Source: CAZPWF01 sp964590725 (lineage in GTDB: Bacteria; Patescibacteriota; Saccharimonadia; Saccharimonadales; JACQNP01). Taken from it: 14,506 nt of DNA. Shown here in pieces: positions 5,111 through 11,775 of this stretch. Both the position numbers and the translations under genes were made by a program. The notes under the pieces are model-generated. The model was not told the DNA's origin and searched no databases. It saw only the letters and a program-made list of their open reading frames with translations. Within the stretch, counting starts at the first letter, position 1, and every line of letters begins with the position of its first letter. The DNA is taken from contig CAZPWF010000018.1 of the NCBI GenBank assembly GCA_964590725.1, forward strand, positions 1-14,506, given 5' to 3'.

Positions 5111-7678
5111 TTATTGGTCGAAACGTTTGGTTTCTTGAGCTATCTTTTCGAGTAGTTGTTTAGCTTCAGAAAGCTGTGATTTTGTTTCTTCTACTAGACT
5201 CTTTGGGGCTTTTTTTACGTAGGACTCATTGTTCAGACGGGCCTCAAGCTGACCAATAAGTTTATGCTGTTCTTCGGCCTTTTCAGTCTGTTTTTTTAGG
5301 TATGAGGCGATTGTCTGTTGATCGACGTCAAGCCAACAGTCTTTGTCTGTGCTTGTGAGATGCAGGCCGTGTCCTGCCCTAACTTCTTTTACTTCATCTA
5401 GACGAGCCAACGACTTTATCAATTCACCATGTTCTTTTAAGAATTCATCGCCCGAATGATAGAGGGTAATGTCACCTTTTAGATGCATAGTAGATCTGAT
5501 GTAACGAACTTCATTCACAATTAATTTCACAATTTCAAATTCTTTTCGTTTTGTTGTATCTGTTTTTGGAATATCTGGCCAGGCAGATATGGCCAGTATC
5601 GAGTCGTTCTCCCACTTTAGAGTCTGCCAGATTGTTTCAGTAACAAATGGTGCAAATGGGTGTGCGATCTTAAGGATAGTTTCAAGTATATAAGCCAAAA
5701 TGCTAACATTAGCATTTCCCTTGCTGGCCTCAATGTACCAATCGGCAATATCGTCCCAGATAGTGTGATAGACGGTGTCGTAAGCCTCTGCAAAACGAAA
5801 ATTTTCTAAATCGAGGGCTATTTTATCTGATGATTGTTGTAACTTACTCAACACCCAATGGTCGGCTAATGTTTTTGCCTCAGGTTTAGCTCGTAGGTGG
5901 GCGTCGTCACCTACCTTATCCTCGATAAAACGAGCAATATTCCAAAGCTTATTGCAAAAATTGCGTGCCCCGACTAATTTACTTTGATCATATGGACGGT
6001 TCTTTCCTGCTGATTCGTCGGATATTATACCCATACGAAAGGCGTCAGATCCAAACTCTTCGATTTTCAGCATGGGATCGATAACGTTACCTTTACTCTT
6101 GCTCATTTTAGCACCATGTTCGTCCTGGATTAGGCCATGCAAATACACTGTTTCGAACGGTATATTATCAGTTACGTATAGCCCGAACATTATCATGCGG
6201 CTAACCCATGGATAAAGAATGTCTGCGCCCGTTTCCATGACACTGAGGGGATAAAACTTATTGAAATCTTCTCCGTCAGGGTAGTCGAGTGTAGCATACG
6301 GCCAGCTCGAACTTGAAAACCAAGTATCAAAAACATCAGGATCGCGACGGTAGGTTTTGTTGTCGACTTCTATAAACTCTTGGTCAACGCGATCATCAAA
6401 AATCCAATCATCTGGATTGTCGGCATTTTGAAACGCCGGTATCGGTATACCCCAAGAAATCTGACGGCTAATGTTCCAGTCACGTAACCCTTTTAGGTAT
6501 TCAATCAGTTGATTCTTTTTTGAGTTTGGATAGAACTTTATTTTGTCATCGCGAAGCGTTTTTATTGCTCTGGTTGCCAGCGGTTTCATGTCTATAAACC
6601 ATTGTTCACGAAGTAGCGGTTGAATTATGGTTCCACACTTGTAACAGTGACCAACACTGTGAAGATGGTCTTCAGTTTTGACAAGAAAATCTTGGCTTTT
6701 TAAGTCTTTGACAACGGCTTCCCTTGCCTCGTCTACAGTCATACCGCGGTATGGGGATTGTACTGTGTGGGTCATCTTACCTTCGTGATCTATAACCGTT
6801 ATCATAGGCAAATCATGACGCAGGCCAGCTTCATAGTCATTTGGGTCATGCGCAGGAGTAATTTTAACCGCACCCGTACCGAACTCTTTGTCCACAAAGT
6901 CGTCTGCTATTATTGGAATCTCTCTATTTGTTAGTGGTAACTTTACGGTTTTGCCGATTAATTTATTGTATCGTTCGTCGTCTGGGTGCACTGCGACGGC
7001 CGTGTCGCCAAGCATTGTTTCTGGTCGTGTCGTTGCAACTATAATGCCACCTTCCCCGTTAGTTAGCGGGTACTTTATATGCCAAATATGACCAGCAACA
7101 TCCTTATGTTCTACCTCTATGTCGGCAAAACCGGTGCCATGAAACGTGCAGAAATTAACTAAACGTTCACCCCTGTAAATTAGGCCTTCGTTCCACATTT
7201 TTTTGAATGTAGCAAAGGCTCTGTCAACTATTTTTTTATCTAGAGTAAAGACGTATCGACTCCAATCGACGCTATCACCAATCTTTCGAAACTGCGCCTC
7301 ATAATTATCTCTGTTTTCAGCTACAAAATCCCATACCTGTTCGTAAAGCTCTTCACGAGAAAAGTCGAATCGGCTCTTCCCTTCTTTGGCTAGTTGTTTT
7401 TCGTATACAACTTGAGTTTCGAATCCAGCATGATCTGCTCCTGGCAGTAGCAGAGATGACTCACCTTTCATTCGATGATATCGCACTGCTATATCCATGA
7501 TCGTATGGTTTAGTCCGTGCCCTAGGTGTAGGTTTCCGTTTGCATTCGGTGGGGGGATAACAATACTAAAATTTTTATCGCTTCCTCTGTTTTTGGGTGT
7601 AAATGTTTCTGTTTTTTCCCAGAGCGCATAGATGTCGTCCTCGTATTGAGAAGGTTCGTAAATTTTTGGTAAGTTCAT
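5111..7678 (-). CDS. valS: valine--tRNA ligase
   Basis: This class Ia aminoacyl-tRNA synthetase charges tRNA-Val in the cytoplasm. Its 855 residues are close to the usual bacterial length. The N-terminal P-P-P-N-A-N-G-N is followed by the HIGH-type motif H-L-G-H at 51-54. The editing (CP1) insert carries T-T-R-P-E-T-M-L-G-D-T-A-V-A-V-H-P. The KMSKS loop is at 524-528. An anticodon-binding domain follows (E-A-Y-D-T-V-Y-H-T-I-W-D-D-I-A-D-W-Y). A C-terminal coiled-coil arm covers about the last 65 residues. The start is supported by AGGA eight bases upstream and an extended -10 at 7708-7716. It is monocistronic and convergent with the XRE-HAD gene, with stop codons touching. Confidence 0.98.
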   Translation of the reverse strand: MNLPKIYEPSQYEDDIYALWEKTETFTPKNRGSDKNFSIVIPPPNANGNLHLGHGLNHTIMDIAVRYHRMKGESSLLLPGADHAGFETQVVYEKQLAKEGKSRFDFSREELYEQVWDFVAENRDNYEAQFRKIGDSVDWSRYVFTLDKKIVDRAFATFKKMWNEGLIYRGERLVNFCTFHGTGFADIEVEHKDVAGHIWHIKYPLTNGEGGIIVATTRPETMLGDTAVAVHPDDERYNKLIGKTVKLPLTNREIPIIADDFVDKEFGTGAVKITPAHDPNDYEAGLRHDLPMITVIDHEGKMTHTVQSPYRGMTVDEAREAVVKDLKSQDFLVKTEDHLHSVGHCYKCGTIIQPLLREQWFIDMKPLATRAIKTLRDDKIKFYPNSKKNQLIEYLKGLRDWNISRQISWGIPIPAFQNADNPDDWIFDDRVDQEFIEVDNKTYRRDPDVFDTWFSSSSWPYATLDYPDGEDFNKFYPLSVMETGADILYPWVSRMIMFGLYVTDNIPFETVYLHGLIQDEHGAKMSKSKGNVIDPMLKIEEFGSDAFRMGIISDESAGKNRPYDQSKLVGARNFCNKLWNIARFIEDKVGDDAHLRAKPEAKTLADHWVLSKLQQSSDKIALDLENFRFAEAYDTVYHTIWDDIADWYIEASKGNANVSILAYILETILKIAHPFAPFVTETIWQTLKWENDSILAISAWPDIPKTDTTKRKEFEIVKLIVNEVRYIRSTMHLKGDITLYHSGDEFLKEHGELIKSLARLDEVKEVRAGHGLHLTSTDKDCWLDVDQQTIASYLKKQTEKAEEQHKLIGQLEARLNNESYVKKAPKSLVEETKSQLSEAKQLLEKIAQETKRFDQ

Positions 7679-7707
7679 TAACAGTTTCCTATTATCAATT
7701 TAGTTAG

Positions 7708-7716
7708 ATTATAACA
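7708..7716 (-). promoter_or_regulatory. extended -10 promoter TGTTATAAT of valS
   Basis: On the minus strand, TG-T-TATAAT is a perfect extended -10. Transcription would start near 7701, leaving a leader of about 22 nt that contains the ribosome site. The -35 position (TAGTAC) is weak. Confidence 0.65.
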
Positions 7717-7745
7717 TCGTAAAGACCGGCGTACTAATCTGTTGA

Positions 7746-7761
7746 TATTTCACGTGAAACG
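7746..7761. other. parS-like site (TATTTCACGTGAAACG)
   Basis: This matches 14 of 16 bases of the bacterial ParB target consensus TGTTTCACGTGAAACA, including the full 12-bp palindrome TTTCACGTGAAA at 7748-7759. It lies in the 289-base space between valS and the next gene. A weaker copy, TTTCACATGAAA, is at 7782-7793, 34 bases away. No parA or parB gene is in the window, so use as a centromere is an inference. Confidence 0.55.
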
Positions 7762-7781
7762 GTTGTGTCTAATATGAGGCA

Positions 7782-7793
7782 TTTCACATGAAA
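7782..7793. repeat. degenerate second copy of the parS-like palindrome
   Basis: TTTCACATGAAA differs at one base from the palindrome at 7748-7759 and is spaced 34 bp from it (about three helical turns). It matches parS at 11 of 16 positions. It could be a decayed or secondary ParB site, or the pair could be operators of another regulator. Confidence 0.35.
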
Positions 7794-7910
7794 ACCTTTC
7801 GTTGAATCTTCAGCCGTCGGTTTGTTTCGAAGGCGCACCATCCCTCTACAAACGTTTTTGTCTTCATCAAGTGTTATACCAATTCTGATAAAATTAACTG
7901 GGGCGACATA

Positions 7911-7939
7911 TTGACAAATCAAGTAATATTTGCTAGAGT
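7911..7939 (+). promoter_or_regulatory. near-consensus promoter TTGACA-N17-TAGAGT
   Basis: A perfect -35 TTGACA (7911-7916) is followed, after 17 bases, by TAGAGT (7934-7939), with an extended TG at 7931-7932. The start would be near 7946, giving a leader of about 22 nt without a Shine-Dalgarno. This is the only promoter here with a perfect -35. Confidence 0.7.
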
Positions 7940-7967
7940 ATATATGTTTAAGTAAAAACAAATACTA

Positions 7968-8687
7968 ATGATTGATACACTATCGCTACAAACAGAAGGC
8001 TTCGCATATGAGATTATGCAGGCTAAACTTGGAGTGCGGGGTATGGAGATGCTTGATAATCAACTTGAAGCATGGCATCTATTAGTAGAAAAGACTGATT
8101 TATCAAGTCCGCTGCGTGATTCATTTAAGGATGGAGATATTCGTTTACCCGAGGGTACTTTATTGCATTCTATGGGAATGCATAGTTTGTTCGACGCGGA
8201 AGCGTTGAAGGGTGTCGCCAATCTTGGAATTGTGAGTGGCGAGCTAATAGGTAAGGTCGAAGATTCTGAAACACATGGGTGTGCCGATTTCTTTAGAGTT
8301 TCCAGAGACACTAATATTACTGACTACATGGCATTTTCTAAAGAACTAATAGTTAAAAGAACTGCAAATGGTGGAAAACTCAGAATGCAGAGAGGCGAAC
8401 GATTATTGAGCCGAGGGGTTACGTTTATTGTGGATCCAAAGGCGGAGGGTATGGATGTATTATTGCAAAGGGATGGCTATCGCGATCCGGAAATGCAAGG
8501 ATTCATTCTTCCTCCAGATGGCAGAACCGCGGAAGATACTGCCGCAATATTAGGTGGAGTACCTAGTGGAGTAATTGCAGGAGTTATACTTGGCCCCGGA
8601 GCGATAAAAAATCCAGAAAATATCGAAACTACTAACAGATTGTTTCCAAACCTACCAATATTTAACGTAGCTGGTGAACGAATCTGA
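7968..8687 (+). CDS. hypothetical protein (239 aa)
   Basis: I do not recognise this protein. It has 239 residues, is soluble, and has no signal or membrane segment. The middle part reads L-P-E-G-T-L-L-H-S, then G-I-V-S-G-E-L and E-D-S-E-T-H-G-C-A-D-F-F-R-V (about 100-112). The C-terminal part has G-F-I-L-P-P and G-G-V-P-S-G-V-I-A-G-V-I-L-G (about 195-210). The LLH-plus-GIVSGEL arrangement loosely recalls ADP-ribosyltransferase-like folds, but I cannot show the catalytic set, so no function is assigned. It has its own strong promoter and no ribosome site, and it ends 12 bases before the convergent tsaD. The ATG at 7968 is the first after the promoter that opens the frame. Confidence 0.8.
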   Translation: MIDTLSLQTEGFAYEIMQAKLGVRGMEMLDNQLEAWHLLVEKTDLSSPLRDSFKDGDIRLPEGTLLHSMGMHSLFDAEALKGVANLGIVSGELIGKVEDSETHGCADFFRVSRDTNITDYMAFSKELIVKRTANGGKLRMQRGERLLSRGVTFIVDPKAEGMDVLLQRDGYRDPEMQGFILPPDGRTAEDTAAILGGVPSGVIAGVILGPGAIKNPENIETTNRLFPNLPIFNVAGERI

Positions 8688-8699
8688 CAACTATATAGG

Positions 8700-9761
8700 T
8701 TACATACTTAAATTTGGTTGGATTTCGAGAGAGTAGGGGTTGGCTGTTGGTTGACCTAGCTTCATCTTGAAGCAACCAAGAGTGGCAATCATAGCACCAT
8801 TATCGGTGCACAGAGAAGGGTCGGTGTACTTGATTTCTATAGGTAATCGCTCGCTAATTTGGCGTCGAAGCTCTGGGCTTGCAGATACGCCACCGCCAAT
8901 GACAAGAGACTTTGGTTGAAACTCCTCGTAAGCTTGGACTGCTTTATCAACGACAGTTTCTATCGCAATGCGTTGGAAACTTGCTGCAATATTGGCTTTC
9001 TGGGCTTCTGTGAGCCTTTCTGACAGCTTATGAGAGGGAAATGTGTGATCTTCACCGATTTCTTTCTGAGCGGCGCGCAATACGGCTGTTTTGATGCCGC
9101 TAAACGAGAAGTCATATTTGCCAGGCATTTTTGACTTGGGGAAATTGAACGCAAACGAGTCACCATTTTTTGCAGCCAGTCCAACGCTTGGACCACCAGG
9201 GTAGGGTAGACCAATAATTTTAGCAACCTTATCAAATGCTTCGCCAATTGCATCGTCGTGAGTTTGACCAAGTAAAGTGTAGTCAAAATGATCTCGCCAG
9301 AGCACCAGCTGAGAGTGGCCTCCAGATACGATTAGGCCGAGCATTGGAAAATCAGGCTGCTTATTTGGCAATACGAAACCGTCGAGAGCCGATTCCGTTA
9401 GAAAATTTGCGTAAATATGGCCTTCTACATGATTAATTGCATACAAGGGTTTGTCGTGTGTAATAGCTAGCGTTCTGGCTGTCATCACGCCTACAAGTAG
9501 TGATCCGCCGAGGCCAGCACCGTAGGTTATTGCTATGGCATCTATATCTTTCCAGTCTATGTTTGCTTGATCAATTGCCTGGTCGATAACAGGGATGATA
9601 GATTCGATATGGCTACGGGCAGCTATTTCTGGCACGACACCGCCATAGGCAGCATGCAGGTCCATGCTCGTGGCTGTTACCAAAGACAGTAACCTATAGC
9701 CGTCTTCTACTATGGCTGCGCTGGTTTCGTCGCAACTGCTTTCAATTCCAAGTATTCTCAC
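8700..9761 (-). CDS. tsaD: tRNA N6-adenosine threonylcarbamoyltransferase TsaD
   Basis: This enzyme transfers the threonylcarbamoyl group from TC-AMP to A37 of ANN-reading tRNAs (t6A), working with TsaB and TsaE, which are not in the window. It has 353 residues, normal for the family. The N-terminal G-I-E-S-S-C-D-E-T-S is diagnostic. The metal-binding pair H111 and H115 sits in N-H-V-E-G-H. The substrate/ATPase motifs S-G-G-H-S-Q-L, G-E-A-F-D-K-V-A and the C-terminal C-T-D-N-G-A-M-I-A are intact. The start is GTG: an extended -10 TGCTAGGAT ends six bases before it, so the mRNA is probably leaderless. It is divergent from the gene at 9816. Confidence 0.98.
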   Translation of the reverse strand: MRILGIESSCDETSAAIVEDGYRLLSLVTATSMDLHAAYGGVVPEIAARSHIESIIPVIDQAIDQANIDWKDIDAIAITYGAGLGGSLLVGVMTARTLAITHDKPLYAINHVEGHIYANFLTESALDGFVLPNKQPDFPMLGLIVSGGHSQLVLWRDHFDYTLLGQTHDDAIGEAFDKVAKIIGLPYPGGPSVGLAAKNGDSFAFNFPKSKMPGKYDFSFSGIKTAVLRAAQKEIGEDHTFPSHKLSERLTEAQKANIAASFQRIAIETVVDKAVQAYEEFQPKSLVIGGGVSASPELRRQISERLPIEIKYTDPSLCTDNGAMIATLGCFKMKLGQPTANPYSLEIQPNLSM

Positions 9762-9767
9762 CTCAAT

Positions 9768-9776
9768 ATCCTAGCA
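9768..9776 (-). promoter_or_regulatory. extended -10 promoter TGCTAGGAT of tsaD
   Basis: On the minus strand TG-C-TAGGAT ends six bases before the GTG at 9761. The spacing equals that of the HIT, membrane-protein and 58-aa genes, supporting leaderless transcription. Confidence 0.5.
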
Positions 9777-9798
9777 TATTGTAATATTATCTTGAAAA

Positions 9799-9807
9799 TG
9801 TGATAAT
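9799..9807 (+). promoter_or_regulatory. extended -10 promoter TGTGATAAT
   Basis: TG-T-GATAAT ends eight bases before the ATG at 9816. An overlapping alternative, TG-A-TAATAT (9801-9809), ends six bases before it. Either gives a leaderless mRNA. Confidence 0.5.
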
Positions 9808-9815
9808 ATATATCT

Positions 9816-10424
9816 ATGTCTGAAAAAGAAGGAATTGTCGGAAGAGTCGTTAACGGTCTTAACTCTGCGTTGAATATCATTGGTGAAGGCAAGATTGATA
9901 ATGTTGATTTTATTTATGGCAATGGTGTGCGGTCTAGCGAATTAGAAAACATGCAAAAACTAGCTAGGAATATTGCAAAGGCTGCTCTAAAAAATAGAAA
10001 CGAGACCAGACTAAATAAAAAATCTGATGAAATAAACGATTCGGTCAGTTTTGTTTTTACTCCAAGACCGGAAAAAGTAGTTCGTATGGATCGTAAAAGG
10101 CAACAATATAAAGTTCCATTCGCTGCCGATTATGCGATTCGCTCTCAATCTGCCTTACAGGACTCGTTTCTAAAATTTAAATACAGAATTGGTGATCCGT
10201 ATAGCCTTACTTCCGGTGTTTATAGTCTTGAAACAGGCAAGATTACATCTGAAACTTCATTGGTCATCGAGCACGAACATCCATATTTTGCTGTAGAAAA
10301 TGTTGCTGGTGAATATGAAATTCCACAAAGGGGATTAATAAACGCCGTTCATTCTCAGTTGAGTAGAGTCCGGTCTGCGAGCGCAAGGCAGGTTATCTTC
10401 GACCCAACTACAAAAAGATATTAG
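9816..10424 (+). CDS. hypothetical protein (202 aa)
   Basis: I do not recognise this protein. It has 202 residues, no membrane segment and no signal peptide. The N-terminal half has a helical, Lys/Arg/Asn-rich stretch (about 45-72). The C-terminal half looks like alternating beta strands: F-V-F-T-P-R-P-E-K-V-V-R, Y-K-V-P-F-A-A-D-Y, and T-S-L-V-I-E-H-E-H-P-Y-F-A-V-E-N. It ends in a basic tail with S-R-V-R-S-A-S-A-R. The start follows the -10 by 6-8 bases without a ribosome site. It is divergent from tsaD across 54 bases and is followed by a separate promoter, so it is probably transcribed alone. Confidence 0.78.
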   Translation: MSEKEGIVGRVVNGLNSALNIIGEGKIDNVDFIYGNGVRSSELENMQKLARNIAKAALKNRNETRLNKKSDEINDSVSFVFTPRPEKVVRMDRKRQQYKVPFAADYAIRSQSALQDSFLKFKYRIGDPYSLTSGVYSLETGKITSETSLVIEHEHPYFAVENVAGEYEIPQRGLINAVHSQLSRVRSASARQVIFDPTTKRY

Positions 10425-10473
10425 CTTTATCCAATAGATAGAGACGTAGGGATATTTACATAATATGAAAAAG

Positions 10474-10482
10474 TGATATAAT
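10474..10482 (+). promoter_or_regulatory. perfect extended -10 promoter TGATATAAT
   Basis: TG-A-TATAAT places the start near 10489. The leader then runs about 35 nt to the ATG at 10524, with AGGAAG at 10511-10516 as the ribosome site. This is one of the few non-leaderless units outside the Crp block. Confidence 0.65.
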
Positions 10483-10498
10483 CTTCTAAAGATTAGAA
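10481..10498. promoter_or_regulatory. overlapping palindromes at the transcription start (candidate operator)
   Basis: TTCTAA-AGA-TTAGAA (10484-10498) is a perfect inverted repeat that covers the predicted start at 10489. A second one, ATCTT-CTA-AAGAT (10481-10493), overlaps it. A repressor bound here would block initiation. A short RNA hairpin at the 5' end of the transcript is an alternative. Confidence 0.4.
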
Positions 10499-10523
10499 AA
10501 TGATTGTGAAAGGAAGACAATAA

Positions 10524-11177
10524 ATGACAATGTCTTATCAAGTTGATGTTTCAGAGCAAGATCCGGACTTTAGGGGGGCTAGCTCAACAGACTTAGTCGC
10601 TACTACGCTGGACGAATTGTTGCCGGTAATAGCCGAAACAGGAGCTATTGATTACAAAGCATTAATGCCGATGGAAGCTACTCTACCGACCGTAGGTGCG
10701 TTGATTAAGCATGAATTCGAGAATCTAAGTTTTAGTGAGGATGCTGCTGATAGTCAACGAGCAGATAGATTGCGACGTGCTGCCGGCGGCATTTTGGATA
10801 TTGCCGAAAAGGGACACTTGACTACAATGGAGGACGCATTTGAGATTGTTGCTTTGGTTGAAGAACGCAATCCAAGTTTGAGAAGAGTGGAAGATCTGTT
10901 GGTTGATCATAAATTCACTCCATCTGAGGTCGGCAGCTTTTATAGCGCGATGGATTCAATCGGAACAACAATAACTATGACTAAAAAGCTTTTGGATGGT
11001 CTTGGTCTAGATTTCCGAAGCGAAGACGACGTTGAGACGGCTTACGAAGTTATTGAAACAGTAAAGACGGTTCGTAACATTGACCCTCGCTTTAATGATA
11101 TTGCTGCAGACGTAGTATTGGGCTTGGCTGCCAGCGGAAAAACACTCGGCGACATAATGGACGGCCAGGTATTCTAA
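10524..11177 (+). CDS. hypothetical protein (217 aa)
   Basis: I do not recognise this protein. It has 217 residues, is acidic and almost entirely helical in appearance, and has no membrane segment. Helical blocks are separated by short turns (for example A-L-I-K-H-E-F-E-N-L, D-A-F-E-I-V-A-L-V-E-E-R-N-P-S-L and D-D-V-E-T-A-Y-E-V-I-E-T-V-K). The start is supported by AGGAAG seven bases upstream; a second ATG two codons later is possible. Its stop TAA is followed directly by the ATG of the J-domain gene, so the two are one operon and probably translationally coupled. That suggests a partner or client of the J-domain protein. The promoter carries a candidate operator. Confidence 0.8.
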   Translation: MTMSYQVDVSEQDPDFRGASSTDLVATTLDELLPVIAETGAIDYKALMPMEATLPTVGALIKHEFENLSFSEDAADSQRADRLRRAAGGILDIAEKGHLTTMEDAFEIVALVEERNPSLRRVEDLLVDHKFTPSEVGSFYSAMDSIGTTITMTKKLLDGLGLDFRSEDDVETAYEVIETVKTVRNIDPRFNDIAADVVLGLAASGKTLGDIMDGQVF

Positions 11178-11708
11178 ATGCCTCCCAGGCGCGGTAATGC
11201 GGAGAGTAATAGTGTTCGTGATCAATTGAAAGATGTTTTTAACGCGGTTAGTGCGCCAAACCCGCTAGAAACTCTTGGGTTGACACCCGAGGCAGTTCAA
11301 AGATTAACTGGCGATAGCCTAGATATGGCAGTCAAGGGATTGTATCGTGCCTATCAGCGGACGTATCATCCTGATGCGCAAGGAGGCGACAACCTNNNNN
11401 NNNNNNNNNNNNNNNNNNNNNNNNNNNNNNNNNNNNNNNNNNNNNNNNNNNNNNNNNNNNNNNNNNNNNNNNNNNNNNNNNNNNNNNNNNNNNNNAGCAT
11501 GTATCGTAATACTCATCAACGAATTGCACTAAACGCAGTACAGAAATTAGTAAAATCAGAAGCTTTTGATGAAAGGTTAAGGCCAAGGATAGTAAATAGT
11601 GATATGCTTATGGCTACTAATGGAGGTCATGAATTCTACGCGTTAGGTAGAATAGCCCATCAACACACGAAATACTTTGGCAAAAATAACGAATGGTTCT
11701 GGGATTAA
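11178..11708 (+). CDS. J-domain-containing protein, interrupted by assembly gap
   Basis: Before the gap lie 72 residues containing a J-domain: N-P-L-E-T-L-G-L-T-P-E-A (28-39), then helix II L-Y-R-A-Y-Q-R-T-Y and the H-P-D tripeptide at 64-66, followed by G-G-D. J-domains stimulate the ATPase of DnaK-type chaperones through H-P-D. After the gap about 70 residues stay open in the same frame to 11708, ending in an aromatic tail (N-E-W-F-W-D). The gap is exactly 100 N, a standard filler for unknown length, so the two parts may be one gene or two, and the length of 176 residues is not reliable. The start follows the previous stop with no spacing. Confidence 0.7.
   Translation: MPPRRGNAESNSVRDQLKDVFNAVSAPNPLETLGLTPEAVQRLTGDSLDMAVKGLYRAYQRTYHPDAQGGDNXXXXXXXXXXXXXXXXXXXXXXXXXXXXXXXXXXSMYRNTHQRIALNAVQKLVKSEAFDERLRPRIVNSDMLMATNGGHEFYALGRIAHQHTKYFGKNNEWFWD
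11396..11495. other. assembly gap (100 N)
   Basis: Exactly 100 undetermined bases lie here, the usual placeholder for a scaffold join of unknown size. It falls inside the third helix region of the J-domain gene, so contig order and gene continuity here are not proven by the sequence. Confidence 0.99.
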
Positions 11709-11761
11709 AGTCATAATAATATAAGTACTTGATGGAACTTATTATGGTTTCAAATAAAAGG

Positions 11762-11767
11762 TATAAT
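11762..11767 (+). promoter_or_regulatory. -10 TATAAT of the Mur ligase gene
   Basis: A perfect TATAAT ends eight bases before the ATG at 11776, with no TG extension and no clear -35. A leader of one or two bases, or none, is predicted. Confidence 0.55.
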
Positions 11768-11775
11768 CTTCGTAA

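Noticed and set aside
7734..7961. 75-residue minus-strand open frame between valS and the 239-aa gene
   Set aside because: It starts with TTG, has no ribosome site or -10 spacing like the other genes, matches no family, and overlaps the parS-like sites and the plus-strand promoter.
8960..9286. 108-residue minus-strand open frame inside tsaD
   Set aside because: It is on the same strand but out of frame with the intact, fully motif-bearing tsaD; a shadow frame.
11721..11742. inverted repeat ATAAGT/ACTTAT after the J-domain gene
   Set aside because: A six-pair stem with a 10-base loop and no T run is too weak for a terminator, and A/T-rich repeats of this size are common here.
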